64,000 nt of DNA from Clostridia bacterium. GTDB lineage: Bacteria; Bacillota; Clostridia; Acetivibrionales; JAFADI01. Positions 1 through 9,589 of this stretch are shown here, in pieces (the first letter of the stretch is position 1; every line of letters begins with the position of its first letter). A model generated the notes under the pieces. That model saw only the letters and a program-made list of their open reading frames with translations, searched no databases and had not been told where the DNA came from. The position numbers and the translations under genes were made by a program. The stretch lies in NCBI GenBank assembly GCA_026418695.1, contig JAOAAU010000007.1:47818-111817 (forward strand), given 5' to 3'.

Positions 1-442
1 CAGCATCCATATTGATTCTTGCATGCATGTCAAGAATTCTTCTTTGGCGGTCCTCTTCCGCCTCTGCAAACAGCTTTTCGCACACCGACCGGATGGTTTT
101 TGACAGGATATCGGGGTCAATATCCAGCTTGATCAGATATTCCTCGGCTCCAAGCTTCATGGCTTCCTTCACAAGATGAAATTCGTCATAGCTGCTCAGC
201 ACGATAAACTTTGCTTTGGTATGGCTGCTTTTCAGCCTGCGGATCATCTCAAGCCCATCCATTACTGGCATTTTAATGTCCGTAATGACAATATCGGGCT
301 GCAGGTTTTCAACAAGCCTGATTCCTTCCTCTCCATTGCAGGCTTCTCCCAGAACTTCACAATCAAGGCTTTCCCAGGGGATCATAGATTTCAAGCCAAT
401 CCTGGATAGAGCTTCGTCATCCACGATGATAATCCTATACAT
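1..442 (-). CDS. Response regulator, YesN/AraC type (N-terminal receiver part, truncated by window edge)
   Basis: Reverse translation from ATG at 442 gives MYRIIIVDDEALSRIGLKSMIPWESLDCEVLGEACNGEEGIRLVENLQPDIVITDIKMPVMDGLEMI..., a receiver domain. It overlaps the stop of the upstream kinase. Confidence 0.9.
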   Translation of the reverse strand, partial: MYRIIIVDDEALSRIGLKSMIPWESLDCEVLGEACNGEEGIRLVENLQPDIVITDIKMPVMDGLEMIRRLKSSHTKAKFIVLSSYDEFHLVKEAMKLGAEEYLIKLDIDPDILSKTIRSVCEKLFAEAEEDRQRRILDMHARINMDA

Positions 443-2279
443 TCACGGTCCCCCTCTCTTCTACAGAATTCATATACAATCCGGGAATCCTCACAAAAAC
501 CCGGGTATATTCTCCTACCTTACTTTCGATATGAATGCCATACTGTTCCCCATAAACCAGTTTGATTCTTTCATTCACATTTCTGATACCGATCGCGCTG
601 AATCCTCTTTTTGTATCCTCTTGCTTATCTTCTCTCAACAGGATTTCAATTTGTTCTTCCGTCATACCAATCCCATCATCCTCAATGCATATTTCCAATG
701 CTTCGGGTTTTCCTACGACATGAATCGTGATCAGTCCCGAGTCTTTCTTAGGTTCAATTCCGTGGAAAATAGCATTTTCAACCAGAGGCTGCAGCGTCAT
801 CTTCAGGATCTTACAATTTAAAAGATCTTCATTCTCAACCTGATACTTTACTTCGACACTTTCCATATACCTAAGCTTCTGGATTAAAACATAGTCATTT
901 AACAGCGCCAACTCTTCTTTTAGGGTTATTTCCTGCGAAGTATCTCCAAGTGTGTTTTTTAAAAGTCTTCCCAGAGAAGTAATGGCATCCCGGACGCCAT
1001 CAGCTTTTTGTATGATGGCAATCCATCTTATGGAATTCAGTGTATTGTAGAGAAAATGGGGGTTGATCTGGCTTTGAAGCATTCGAAGCTCCAGATGCCT
1101 TTTCTTACTTTCCTCCTCAAGCAGCTGCTTCATTAAGCCGTTGATGTTTTCTGTCATATGATTGATGCCTTTACCCAGCATCCCCAGTTCATCATCCCCT
1201 TCAATTCCCGGCTCTTTGCTGAAATCGCCCGAGGCAATCCTTTTCATTTTCTTTAATATGCGCCGGAGAGGACTGGTAAGGTTATAAGAAAGGAAAACGG
1301 ACAAAACTGAGGAAAGACAAATGCTGCAGAAGAAAAGTAGAATACTGATATAAACCAGGGTTGTTTTCTGTTTTGCCAGAAAAGCATTGGATACCTCTTG
1401 AATGATGACCCAATCATTGACATTGGATTTGCAAAAAACCAGATTTTTTTCCTTCCCGTTGATGCTGGCCGTAATATATCCTGAGCCTTTATGGAGGATG
1501 TCTTTGAAATACGGCTCCTGATGAATACTCTTGCCGATACGCTTTCCATCACTATGAAAAATCAGGGTTCCCTGAGGGTCAATGAGAAAAATAACATCTT
1601 CCCTGTTTACTGCATAATTCTCAAAGAGATCCGAGATCAGCGAGCTTTTGAAAGCAATAAAACTCCATCCGATCTGTTGGTTGTTCCTTGTATTGATAAT
1701 CGGCCGGATGAATGGGAAGATATACGGATCCGTCTTCACTGAAGCAGGATTTTCAACGATCGGCTGCCAGTTCACCTTCCACCCGTTCATCATCTGTCGT
1801 TTGAACCAGTCATACTGTACAATCTCATCTTTATCGACCAATGCAGCATCCAGGCCATCTCTGATATCCACGCCATTGTCTCCAATGATCAGCAGAGAGG
1901 ATATATACTTTTCCAGGGATGTCCCCAAAATTGTACTATGGACGGCGTTGTAAAAGTTCATCGAGTGATTCACAAATTCCTGGTCCTGTTTGTCCCACTC
2001 TTTAAGAAACAGTTTGTCATAGTTGGAATTCACAGTAATGTCGGTGGTATTGATAAAAATCCAGTCGGACAGCTGCTCTGCCAGCTTTAATTGCTTGTCG
2101 ATATTGCTCATGATATAGGTTAGGTCTGAGGTCGCATTCTGAACCATGCTGGCATTGAGCATCTTTTTTTCATCATAGTAATAGTAGAGGCTGATAGCTA
2201 ATGCAGGAATCACAGCGATCAGGGTAAAATAAACGATCAGCTTGTTTTTTAAGCTTTTGGGCTTCTTGATGTTGATCAT
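435..2279 (-). CDS. YesM-type sensor histidine kinase (TM, HAMP, His_kinase, HATPase_c)
   Basis: ORF with two TM segments, QSQINPHFLYNTLNSIRW H-box, DDGIGMTEEQ G-box. Confidence 0.92.
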   Translation of the reverse strand: MINIKKPKSLKNKLIVYFTLIAVIPALAISLYYYYDEKKMLNASMVQNATSDLTYIMSNIDKQLKLAEQLSDWIFINTTDITVNSNYDKLFLKEWDKQDQEFVNHSMNFYNAVHSTILGTSLEKYISSLLIIGDNGVDIRDGLDAALVDKDEIVQYDWFKRQMMNGWKVNWQPIVENPASVKTDPYIFPFIRPIINTRNNQQIGWSFIAFKSSLISDLFENYAVNREDVIFLIDPQGTLIFHSDGKRIGKSIHQEPYFKDILHKGSGYITASINGKEKNLVFCKSNVNDWVIIQEVSNAFLAKQKTTLVYISILLFFCSICLSSVLSVFLSYNLTSPLRRILKKMKRIASGDFSKEPGIEGDDELGMLGKGINHMTENINGLMKQLLEEESKKRHLELRMLQSQINPHFLYNTLNSIRWIAIIQKADGVRDAITSLGRLLKNTLGDTSQEITLKEELALLNDYVLIQKLRYMESVEVKYQVENEDLLNCKILKMTLQPLVENAIFHGIEPKKDSGLITIHVVGKPEALEICIEDDGIGMTEEQIEILLREDKQEDTKRGFSAIGIRNVNERIKLVYGEQYGIHIESKVGEYTRVFVRIPGLYMNSVEERGTVNV

Positions 2280-2399
2280 CCGACCTTCGTCCTCACGTGA
2301 TTTTTGATGTTTTTATTCGGGTGTTTCAAATGAAAGGCTAATGCTCTGGAAGTATATTAATATTTTATAACAAATCAGACTCCGATGCAAAATATTCCG

Positions 2400-4274
2400 T
2401 TATCTTCCACAAAGGAATGCAACTTCAACAGTAACATCAAGCTCAGGTTTTTTTAACTCCAGGTCGATGGTATATACGTCCGTATCCATCCCCCAATGAT
2501 CTTTAAATACATTTTTCTTAATGCTGCATTCCATTCTTTCCTGGTCAAACACTATGTCTACCCTTCCGCTTCCCCCGGACATACTCACCACACCATCCCC
2601 TGTACTTACGGGTTCATGAAAGGAAACAAACCGTTCTATGATTGAAGCAGGCTTCTCTTCAAATTGGAATTCATCCCTCAGCACCAGCTTTACCTCAGAG
2701 GTCTTATAAAAGGAAAAGGCTCGCTGAAGGGATTTTAGATTTCTCAAGGCATAAGCTTTCGTAATATCTAAAGAAAAGATATCCGTTTCCGCTCCTATTT
2801 GAACATTTAGAACTTTTGCAGCATGTTCCGATTCCTCCGATTGGAAACAGCCGTCTATGATAGGCACGGAATGCCCCTGGGAGCCATTGCAGAAAAAGCT
2901 GTACCTTTCCGATCCGAAATACTGTCGCGTATACTCGCCTGCGCCGGTATCCGTCAGCAAGGTTTCTCCATTGACGTGCAGGATGAAATTGCCGATATCA
3001 TTGTGATTGTGGGGCTCCTCATTGTGCCCTCCCTTTGCAGCAAAACAGATAATTTCCTGATCCTGAACTTTCCTTGATATGAACCATTGAGCATCTTCCA
3101 GGAAATACGCTTCTTCAGCAAGCTTGCTTTCCGCATATTCAGGATTGCTCCATACAAAATCCCGGATAAAATGTGCCCACCGGTGGCAATGATCATCCCT
3201 AACACCTGCCTTGAATCTGTTGTCGGGAATCCCCACTTCCGGAAACCGCTCTTTCAAATAATGTGTAAGTCCCAACTGAAACCTCGACGTTGTAAATCCG
3301 TCAGAAAAGCTGATGACCTTATTCTCGCTCAAATAGCATTTCTGCTGGAACAGCGCGATCTGCCGGACCTTGTCGTTTTCCATCATATCCAGTTTTCCTG
3401 CAGTCCGCTGCTTCAAAAGCGCAGCAAAGTATGTAAAGAAGCCGAACCCGTAAATCCAGTAGGAAAGTCCCTCCGTGCAGGCCCCATCCATACCGAAGCC
3501 CGCTAGAAAGCATTCCATCGCATTGATGACTCTATTGAGGATAGATGCAAGAATCAAGTCATCCTGAATCAAATAGATCGCAGCAGCTCCAATAGAACCT
3601 GCACAGACAGCAGACCAGTTCATGGTGCAGGTTTCCCACCAAAACATGGAGTTCAAAGCACAGTACGGCTCCAAGAGTCTTTCCCTGATTTCTTTTCTTG
3701 CTCTTAAAACAACCATTGGTGCAAGTTTGTCCTCCAACAGATAGAGGATCTCCGCCAGCGAGAATCCGGTCTCCGCAGAAAATAAATCAATATAGGCTTT
3801 ATGCTCACGGAAATTCCCCTGGATCTTTCCATCACTTTTGCTGAGATTATTCACATGGTCAATAAAATGAATTCCTTGCTCGGGGAGATGGGCAGGCAGG
3901 CACCAGGTGTATTCATCACAAATCGCCCAAAGGATATCCTCAAGACTATCCAAATACTTCTTTTCTCCGGAAACAATCGAAAGAAGGGCCAAGGCATTCA
4001 GCCTTCCCCTTCTTTCAAAATACACTTTCTCAAATGCTATTCTGTTTCCTGTTTCAGCATACAGCTTGTGCAAGGAAAAGGGCAATACCTGAATGGAGCC
4101 CTGCAAATATTGCAGGGCGATATCGGTTATCTCCCGAAGCATTTCACCATAGTACGGGGACAGCTTGATTTTTTCCCATCTTTGGAGGTCTCTTCCCTCT
4201 TCAAAAAGACCTGATCCGTTTTGTCTCGCAGTACTTCCATAGCTTAATGCATCCAATATCTCCTTGATATTCAT
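2400..4274 (-). CDS. Heparinase II/III family protein (polysaccharide lyase-like)
   Basis: C-terminal motif GGHNEEPHNHNDIGNFILHVNGETLLTDTGAGEYTRQYFG typical of heparinase II/III family. GGAGG seven nt upstream of ATG 4274 favours the shorter start. Confidence 0.8.
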   Translation of the reverse strand: MNIKEILDALSYGSTARQNGSGLFEEGRDLQRWEKIKLSPYYGEMLREITDIALQYLQGSIQVLPFSLHKLYAETGNRIAFEKVYFERRGRLNALALLSIVSGEKKYLDSLEDILWAICDEYTWCLPAHLPEQGIHFIDHVNNLSKSDGKIQGNFREHKAYIDLFSAETGFSLAEILYLLEDKLAPMVVLRARKEIRERLLEPYCALNSMFWWETCTMNWSAVCAGSIGAAAIYLIQDDLILASILNRVINAMECFLAGFGMDGACTEGLSYWIYGFGFFTYFAALLKQRTAGKLDMMENDKVRQIALFQQKCYLSENKVISFSDGFTTSRFQLGLTHYLKERFPEVGIPDNRFKAGVRDDHCHRWAHFIRDFVWSNPEYAESKLAEEAYFLEDAQWFISRKVQDQEIICFAAKGGHNEEPHNHNDIGNFILHVNGETLLTDTGAGEYTRQYFGSERYSFFCNGSQGHSVPIIDGCFQSEESEHAAKVLNVQIGAETDIFSLDITKAYALRNLKSLQRAFSFYKTSEVKLVLRDEFQFEEKPASIIERFVSFHEPVSTGDGVVSMSGGSGRVDIVFDQERMECSIKKNVFKDHWGMDTDVYTIDLELKKPELDVTVEVAFLCGR

Positions 4275-4542
4275 CCGGGTACCTCCACTGCTTTTTATAC
4301 TTAAGTAACCATTTGCTTCGGGATCAACGGATAAGGTATACAAGACCCTATGATAATCATTATATGAGCAAGCTGTTCATATTTGAATGAATCGAGTTTT
4401 TGGAAAACCTGCATTATTTTTTTAAAATAATGACATTCGGGTTGTTCGACATGACCGGACATATCGAAATCTTTATCCTGCCTTTTTTCATATACTTTTT
4501 TTCAAAAACATAATACGATCTTTCGAAAACATGACCAATACA

Positions 4543-5181
4543 TTAAAATCCTGTTTCCTCAGCAATCATGATCACAGAAATTCTGCCCTCAAACTTCATC
4601 CCATGATTGATGATTCCAATAACATTATCAATCCTTTCAGGAGTTACGCACTCCATACACCTTCCGGTCTCGGTGCAGGGCGTTTTGTGACCGTTCCTCA
4701 GCGCGTTCATGGGAGCTATATTCTTTAATCTTTTTAAGGCCTCATCAACATTTTTGACAACCTTATTGGCACCAGCGATAACGATTACTCTCTTAGGACC
4801 AAAAATCATTCCAGCAACTCTATTCCCTGAAGAATCTACATTTACCAGTTCGCCCTGTCTGGTGACAGCATTGGTGCCTGTAACAAGAAAATCTGCGAGA
4901 AGCGATTGCCTGTATATCTCAACAATTTCATCAAACGGAAGACTCTGATAGCGATCAAAGAAGTGATATTCTCCGTTCCTGAATATATCAACAAGCTCCA
5001 TTTCACTGATGGTTTCCGACCCTCCGAGAGCAACACTGGAAGCCGGAGGAATCATCCTCAGGACCATTCCTTTTGCTTCATCAAGGTTTTCTGCGTAATG
5101 CGCATCATAACCCTTTTGGTTTAAAATCCCTACCATTTCCTTCGCCAGCATCTGATACTGCCATTTTCTATATTTATTCAC
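4543..5181 (-). CDS. LUD domain protein (lactate utilization-like)
   Basis: ORF NKYRKWQYQMLAKEMVGILNQKGYDAHYAENLDEAKGMVLRMIPPASSVALGGSETISEM... typical LUD domain. A GGAGGT-preceded GTG start is preferred to the ATG at 5199. Confidence 0.8.
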   Translation of the reverse strand: MNKYRKWQYQMLAKEMVGILNQKGYDAHYAENLDEAKGMVLRMIPPASSVALGGSETISEMELVDIFRNGEYHFFDRYQSLPFDEIVEIYRQSLLADFLVTGTNAVTRQGELVNVDSSGNRVAGMIFGPKRVIVIAGANKVVKNVDEALKRLKNIAPMNALRNGHKTPCTETGRCMECVTPERIDNVIGIINHGMKFEGRISVIMIAEETGF

Positions 5182-5277
5182 TGCTGCACCTCCGCTCAAT
5201 CTTAATAAGTGAAAGAAATTGTTGTCCTCTCCATTATTCCGGTCTCCAGAAAACCCCTATCTTTTTGAAACATAACT

Positions 5278-5727
5278 TTATACCAGTACTTTAACAACAA
5301 CCTTTCTGACCTTTTGCTTTGTTGACGCCTGAATACCCGGCATATGAGCATCCTCAGGAAACAGAATCATAAACTGACCTTTTTTAACCTCCATAAAATG
5401 CCCTTCTCCTTGAAAAAACTGTATGTCCTTATCAGGATTGTAATCCTGGGAACCGTTCATTTGTGATAAGCTTGCAAAGCCGATCCTTTCTTCTCCATCG
5501 GCTACATACTGAATGTCGATATACTTTCTATGTGCCTCCCATTTTCCTTCCTCAATGGGTTTGGTCTCATACTCCTGCACCAGTGCATATACTTCATCCC
5601 CCTGAATCGGATATCTTCCAGGCTCCATCGCAATAAAATCGTTATCATGAAGAAATTGCAGAGCAATATTCAGCCTTGAGCCTTGAGCTGTATATAGTTT
5701 TGAATTTTTAATATAGTCGAAAATCAT
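5278..5727 (-). CDS. YhcH/YjgK/YiaL family protein (cupin-like, sugar-acid metabolism associated)
   Basis: WEAHRKYIDIQYVADGEERIGFA...FFQGEGHFMEVKKGQFMILFPEDAHMPG motif. Confidence 0.88.
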   Translation of the reverse strand: MIFDYIKNSKLYTAQGSRLNIALQFLHDNDFIAMEPGRYPIQGDEVYALVQEYETKPIEEGKWEAHRKYIDIQYVADGEERIGFASLSQMNGSQDYNPDKDIQFFQGEGHFMEVKKGQFMILFPEDAHMPGIQASTKQKVRKVVVKVLV

Positions 5728-5763
5728 TTTCCCTACCTCACTTTTTCAAATTTGGAAAAAGAA

Positions 5764-5797
5764 AAGGAGAAGGCTTGTTGATTCAATCCTTCTCCTT
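5764..5797 (-). terminator. Rho-independent terminator downstream of kduD
   Basis: AAGGAGAAGG...CCTTCTCCTT inverted repeat followed on the minus strand by TTCTTTTTCC. Confidence 0.75.
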
Positions 5798-5810
5798 CGT
5801 AGTAATTCAA

Positions 5811-6572
5811 TCACCTTGCAAGCCATCCGCCATCCACTGCTACGATATATCCGTTCACATAGTCCGAGGCAGGAGACGCAAGGAATACAGCCGGTCCCAT
5901 TAAATCCTCCGGCAAACCCCATCTTCCCGCAGGAATTCTTTCCAGTATAGCAGCACTTCTATCCTGGTCCGCTCTCAGTGGTGCAGTATTGTTTGTAGCC
6001 ATATATCCTGGTGCAATGGCATTGATGTTGATGTTGTGCTTTGCCCATTCGTTGGCCATCGCCCTTGTGATTCCCATAACACCGCTCTTGCTTGCAGTAT
6101 AGGAAGGCACCCGGATTCCTCCCTGAAAGGAAAGCATGGAGGCGATATTGATGATTTTACCGCCGGTTCCCTGCTTGATGTACTGTTTTGCTGCAGCCTG
6201 GCTGAAAAAGAAAACCGTCTTGACGTTGATATTCATTACATCATCCCAGTCTTTTTCAGTAAAGTTGATGGCATCCTCTCTCCGGATGATTCCTGCATTG
6301 TTTACAAGGATATCCACTTTCCCGAACTTTTCAACAGCGCTATCGATGATTCCCTGAATGGGTTCAACACTCATGAGGTTTGCCTTGATTCCAAGGAATT
6401 TTCTTCCCATGGCCTCAATCTTTTCCTGGGTTTCAGGCATTTCCACATAATCCACCCCAACGATATCCGCACCAGCTTCTGCAAAAGCAAGGGACATTCC
6501 CTGTCCAAGACCCGTGCTGGCTCCGGTTACGATTGCTACTTTACCGTCTAATTTAAATTTATCCAATATCAT
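5811..6572 (-). CDS. kduD: 2-dehydro-3-deoxy-D-gluconate 5-dehydrogenase (SDR family)
   Basis: SDR motifs TGASTGLG, NNAGIIRR, YTASKSG, plus adjacent kduI. Confidence 0.88.
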   Translation of the reverse strand: MILDKFKLDGKVAIVTGASTGLGQGMSLAFAEAGADIVGVDYVEMPETQEKIEAMGRKFLGIKANLMSVEPIQGIIDSAVEKFGKVDILVNNAGIIRREDAINFTEKDWDDVMNINVKTVFFFSQAAAKQYIKQGTGGKIINIASMLSFQGGIRVPSYTASKSGVMGITRAMANEWAKHNININAIAPGYMATNNTAPLRADQDRSAAILERIPAGRWGLPEDLMGPAVFLASPASDYVNGYIVAVDGGWLAR

Positions 6573-6612
6573 TGTAAAACCTCCTTTAAATTAATTTAAA
6601 ACCCTATCATGT

Positions 6613-6696
6613 TAGGGCGGATAGGATCGTCCGCCCCTACATTAATCATATCCGTTTAAATTCATTCACATGGGCGAGCCGATGTCTCGCCCCTAC
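6613..6696. repeat. Pair of REP-like hairpins between kduD and kduI
   Basis: TAGGGCGGA-N8-TCCGCCCCTAC (6613-6640) and GGGCGAG-N8-CTCGCCCCTAC (6672-6696): same 3' tail GCCCCTAC, about 58-bp period. Confidence 0.7.
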
Positions 6697-6698
6697 GA

Positions 6699-7526
6699 TT
6701 ATTTTAAATCCTTCATAGCTACTGCATCCATATCGGAGAACACCTGGTTTTCTCCTACCATCCCCCAGATAAAGGTATAATTTCTGGTACCACAGCCTGA
6801 GTGAATGGACCAGCTTGGAGATATTACTGCTTCCTCATTCCTCATTACGATATGTCTTGTCTCTGTAGGCTCACCCATGTAGTGGAATACGACAGCATCC
6901 TCCGGCATGTTGAAATATAAATAGACTTCCATTCTTCTGTCATGGGTATGACAAGGCATGGTGTTCCAAACACTTCCGGGTTCGAGGATGGTCATTCCCA
7001 TGACCAACTGGCAGCTCTTCACACCCGCTGGATGAATGTATTTGTAGATGGTCCTTTGGTTGGATTCCGCCAGGGATCCCATTTTGGCAGGTTCCGCCTT
7101 GCTGATTTCAATCTTTTCTATGGGATACGACTTGTGGGCAGGCGCGCTGTTGAAATAGAACTTCGCCGGGTTCTTTGAATCCTCACTGGAGAAGATGATT
7201 TCCTTTGAACCCATGCCGATATACAAGCCGTCCCTGGTTTCAAGATCATACTTTACTCCGTCAACCGCAACGGTTCCTTTAGGTCCGATATTGATAATTC
7301 CCATTTCTCTTCTTTCAAGGAAGTATTCGGCTCGCAGTTCTTTGCCTGCTTCCAATGTAATCGGGCTGACAGGACACGCGGATCCTGTAATGATTCTGTC
7401 TACATGACTGTAAACCGTCTTGATTTCTCCAGGTGTGAACAATCCCTGGATCAGGAACTCCTCACGCAGTCTGGCTGTATCATAGGTTTTTACGTCTTTT
7501 GGATTTGCCGCATTTCTGATTTCCAT
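6699..7526 (-). CDS. kduI: 5-dehydro-4-deoxy-D-glucuronate isomerase
   Basis: KduI motifs: MTILEPGSVWNTMPCHTHDRRMEVYLYFNMPEDAVVFHYMGEPTETRHIVMRNEEAVISPSWSIHSGCGTRNYTFIWGM. Confidence 0.95.
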   Translation of the reverse strand: MEIRNAANPKDVKTYDTARLREEFLIQGLFTPGEIKTVYSHVDRIITGSACPVSPITLEAGKELRAEYFLERREMGIINIGPKGTVAVDGVKYDLETRDGLYIGMGSKEIIFSSEDSKNPAKFYFNSAPAHKSYPIEKIEISKAEPAKMGSLAESNQRTIYKYIHPAGVKSCQLVMGMTILEPGSVWNTMPCHTHDRRMEVYLYFNMPEDAVVFHYMGEPTETRHIVMRNEEAVISPSWSIHSGCGTRNYTFIWGMVGENQVFSDMDAVAMKDLK

Positions 7527-7549
7527 GTTTAAACCTCCTATTAATTATT

Positions 7550-7608
7550 ACCCCCTCCGCTTTGCTCGTCCCCCTAACAGGGGGACCACACCTCTGGTGT
7601 GGGGGTCA
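7550..7608. repeat. Nested palindromic REP-like element between kduI and kdgK
   Basis: ACCCCC...GTCCCCCTAACAGGGGGAC-CACACCTCTGGTGTG-GGGGGT: outer stem plus two inner hairpins. Confidence 0.7.
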
Positions 7609-7620
7609 TTTTTAGTTTCG

Positions 7621-8721
7621 TTATCTTTGTACTCTTGCGCCTGCGCCTTTCATCAAGCTTTCCACTTCTTTCAGGCTGGCCATGGAGGTATCACCGGGTG
7701 TTGTCATCGCCAATGCTCCATGAGCTGCTCCATAATTCACTGCCTTCAACGGATCTCCGGCAGTCATCAGTCCATACACAAGACCTGATGCAAAGCTGTC
7801 TCCGCCGCCAACTCTGTCGAAGATTTCAAGAGCATCGTAATCATTTGCTTTGTAAATCTGTCCGTCTGCCCAGCAAATAGCACTCCAGTCATTGACGGTC
7901 GCAGACCTTACAGTTCTTAATGTAGTCGCTACTACCTTGAAATTTGGATAGGTCTTTACAACCTCATTGATCATCTTTTTGTAGCCGTCGAGATTCAATT
8001 CTTTGAGATTCTCATCATTTCCTTCTACCTCAAAGCCAAGGCAGGCTGTAAAGTCCTCTTCGTTTCCAATCATTACATCTACATATTTTGCAATTTCCTT
8101 ATTCACTTCCTGTGCTCTTGCCTTGCCCCCGATGGAGCTCCACAGGGAAGGTCTGTAGTTCAAATCATAGGAAACAATCGTTCCATACTTCTTTGCTGTC
8201 TGTACTGCTTCAATAACCACATCCGGAGTGGTGTCCGAAAGTGCAGCGAAGATTCCGCCGGTATGGAACCATCTTGCTCCGAGTGTCCCGAAGATATACT
8301 CCCAATCGATATCTCCTTTTTTCAGCTGAGATGCCGCTGTATTGCCACGGTCAGAAACGCCTAAAGCACCTCTTACCCCAAAGCCTCTTTCTGTAAAATT
8401 GAAACCATTTCTTACAGTTCTTCCGATCCCATCATAGGGCACCCATTTAATAAGGGATACGTCCACGCCGCCCTGCATGATGAAATCTTCGACCAGTCTG
8501 CCGATATCATTGTCTGCGAATGCTGTGACCACTGCAACATTCATACCGAAACATTTTCTAAGTCCACGGGATACGTTATATTCTCCCCCGCCTTCCCAGA
8601 CTTTGAATTCTCTTGCATTCTTGATCCTGCCTTCTCCGGGATCAAAACGAAGCATGACTTCTCCCAGGGAAATGCAATCATATTTACAGCTATCCTTTGA
8701 TTTTATGCTTAGCACTGTCAT
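7621..8721 (-). CDS. kdgK: 2-keto-3-deoxygluconate kinase (PfkB family)
   Basis: PfkB motif DRVGGGDSFASGLVYGLM; context with kdgA and kduI/D. Confidence 0.88.
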   Translation of the reverse strand: MTVLSIKSKDSCKYDCISLGEVMLRFDPGEGRIKNAREFKVWEGGGEYNVSRGLRKCFGMNVAVVTAFADNDIGRLVEDFIMQGGVDVSLIKWVPYDGIGRTVRNGFNFTERGFGVRGALGVSDRGNTAASQLKKGDIDWEYIFGTLGARWFHTGGIFAALSDTTPDVVIEAVQTAKKYGTIVSYDLNYRPSLWSSIGGKARAQEVNKEIAKYVDVMIGNEEDFTACLGFEVEGNDENLKELNLDGYKKMINEVVKTYPNFKVVATTLRTVRSATVNDWSAICWADGQIYKANDYDALEIFDRVGGGDSFASGLVYGLMTAGDPLKAVNYGAAHGALAMTTPGDTSMASLKEVESLMKGAGARVQR

Positions 8722-8746
8722 ATGAAATCCTCCATCAATTCTATGA

Positions 8747-9394
8747 TTACTTGGTTCTTGCCTGCTTTACATTCTCAACAAATTGTTTTCCAATATCCGC
8801 AATGGATTTATAATCACCTTTTTTTGCTCCAGCAGTGAGGTTTCCTCCTACACCAACGGCAACACACCCTGCCTTGATCCATTCAGCCACATTCTCCAGA
8901 CTGACACCACCCGTAGGCATCAGCTTTGCCTGAGGAATCGGTCCTTTGACTGCTTTAATGATTGCTGGTCCGAAGAGTTCTCCAGGGAATATCTTTACGA
9001 TGTCGGCTCCAGCTTCTAAGCATTCAACCACTTCCTTAATGGTCATTGCACCCGGCATACAAGGTACCTGATAGCGGTTACAGAGCGTTACAACATCCTT
9101 ATTAAGACATGGGCTGACAATATATTTTGCACCTGCCAGGATCGCTGCTCTTGCAGTTTCAGTATCCAGAACCGTACCTGCTCCTACGAGGATTTCTCCT
9201 CCTGCATATACTTCAGCAAGCTTTTTGATAACATCTACCGCCCCGGGTACTGTAAATGTAATTTCAATACCCGCAATTCCGGCTTCAACACAAGCATCTG
9301 CAATCTTGATTGCCTGCTCCGCATTCTCTGCTCTTACTACGGCAACAACACCACAGTCGCAGATTTTTTTAATGACCGCATTCTTATCCATCAT
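8747..9394 (-). CDS. kdgA: 2-keto-3-deoxy-6-phosphogluconate aldolase / 4-hydroxy-2-oxoglutarate aldolase
   Basis: GIEITFTVPGAVDVIKKL, GAGTVLD, KYIVSPCLNKDVV, KLMPTGGVSLENV typical of KDPG/KHG aldolase. Confidence 0.93.
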   Translation of the reverse strand: MMDKNAVIKKICDCGVVAVVRAENAEQAIKIADACVEAGIAGIEITFTVPGAVDVIKKLAEVYAGGEILVGAGTVLDTETARAAILAGAKYIVSPCLNKDVVTLCNRYQVPCMPGAMTIKEVVECLEAGADIVKIFPGELFGPAIIKAVKGPIPQAKLMPTGGVSLENVAEWIKAGCVAVGVGGNLTAGAKKGDYKSIADIGKQFVENVKQARTK

Positions 9395-9408
9395 TTCAAC
9401 CTCCTAAT

Positions 9409-9435
9409 GTTTCATAATGTGAAACGTCGTTTCAC
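9409..9435 (-). promoter_or_regulatory. Predicted IclR/KdgR-type operator upstream of kdgA
   Basis: GTTTCA-N5-TGAAAC-N3-GTTTCAC; the perfect palindrome GTGAAACGTCGTTTCAC spans 9419-9435. Confidence 0.7.
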
Positions 9436-9589
9436 TTTTATAGTATAAAAGTTGGCTTTACGAATTAAGGCTATGGTACACCTCTACAGCAAAGCCTATT
9501 GCTAGACTCTTTTAAATTCACTAATAGAAAACAAACCAATGTAGAATTACATTTTCCTACTCTTTTTTCCTACTCTTCAAAAAGAATTT

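Noticed and set aside
216-821. 201-aa plus-strand ORF at the left end
   Set aside because: Antisense to a clear response regulator and YesM kinase; no RBS or domain.
6036-6551. 171-aa plus-strand ORF opposite kduD
   Set aside because: Shadow ORF of an SDR gene with intact catalytic motifs on the minus strand.
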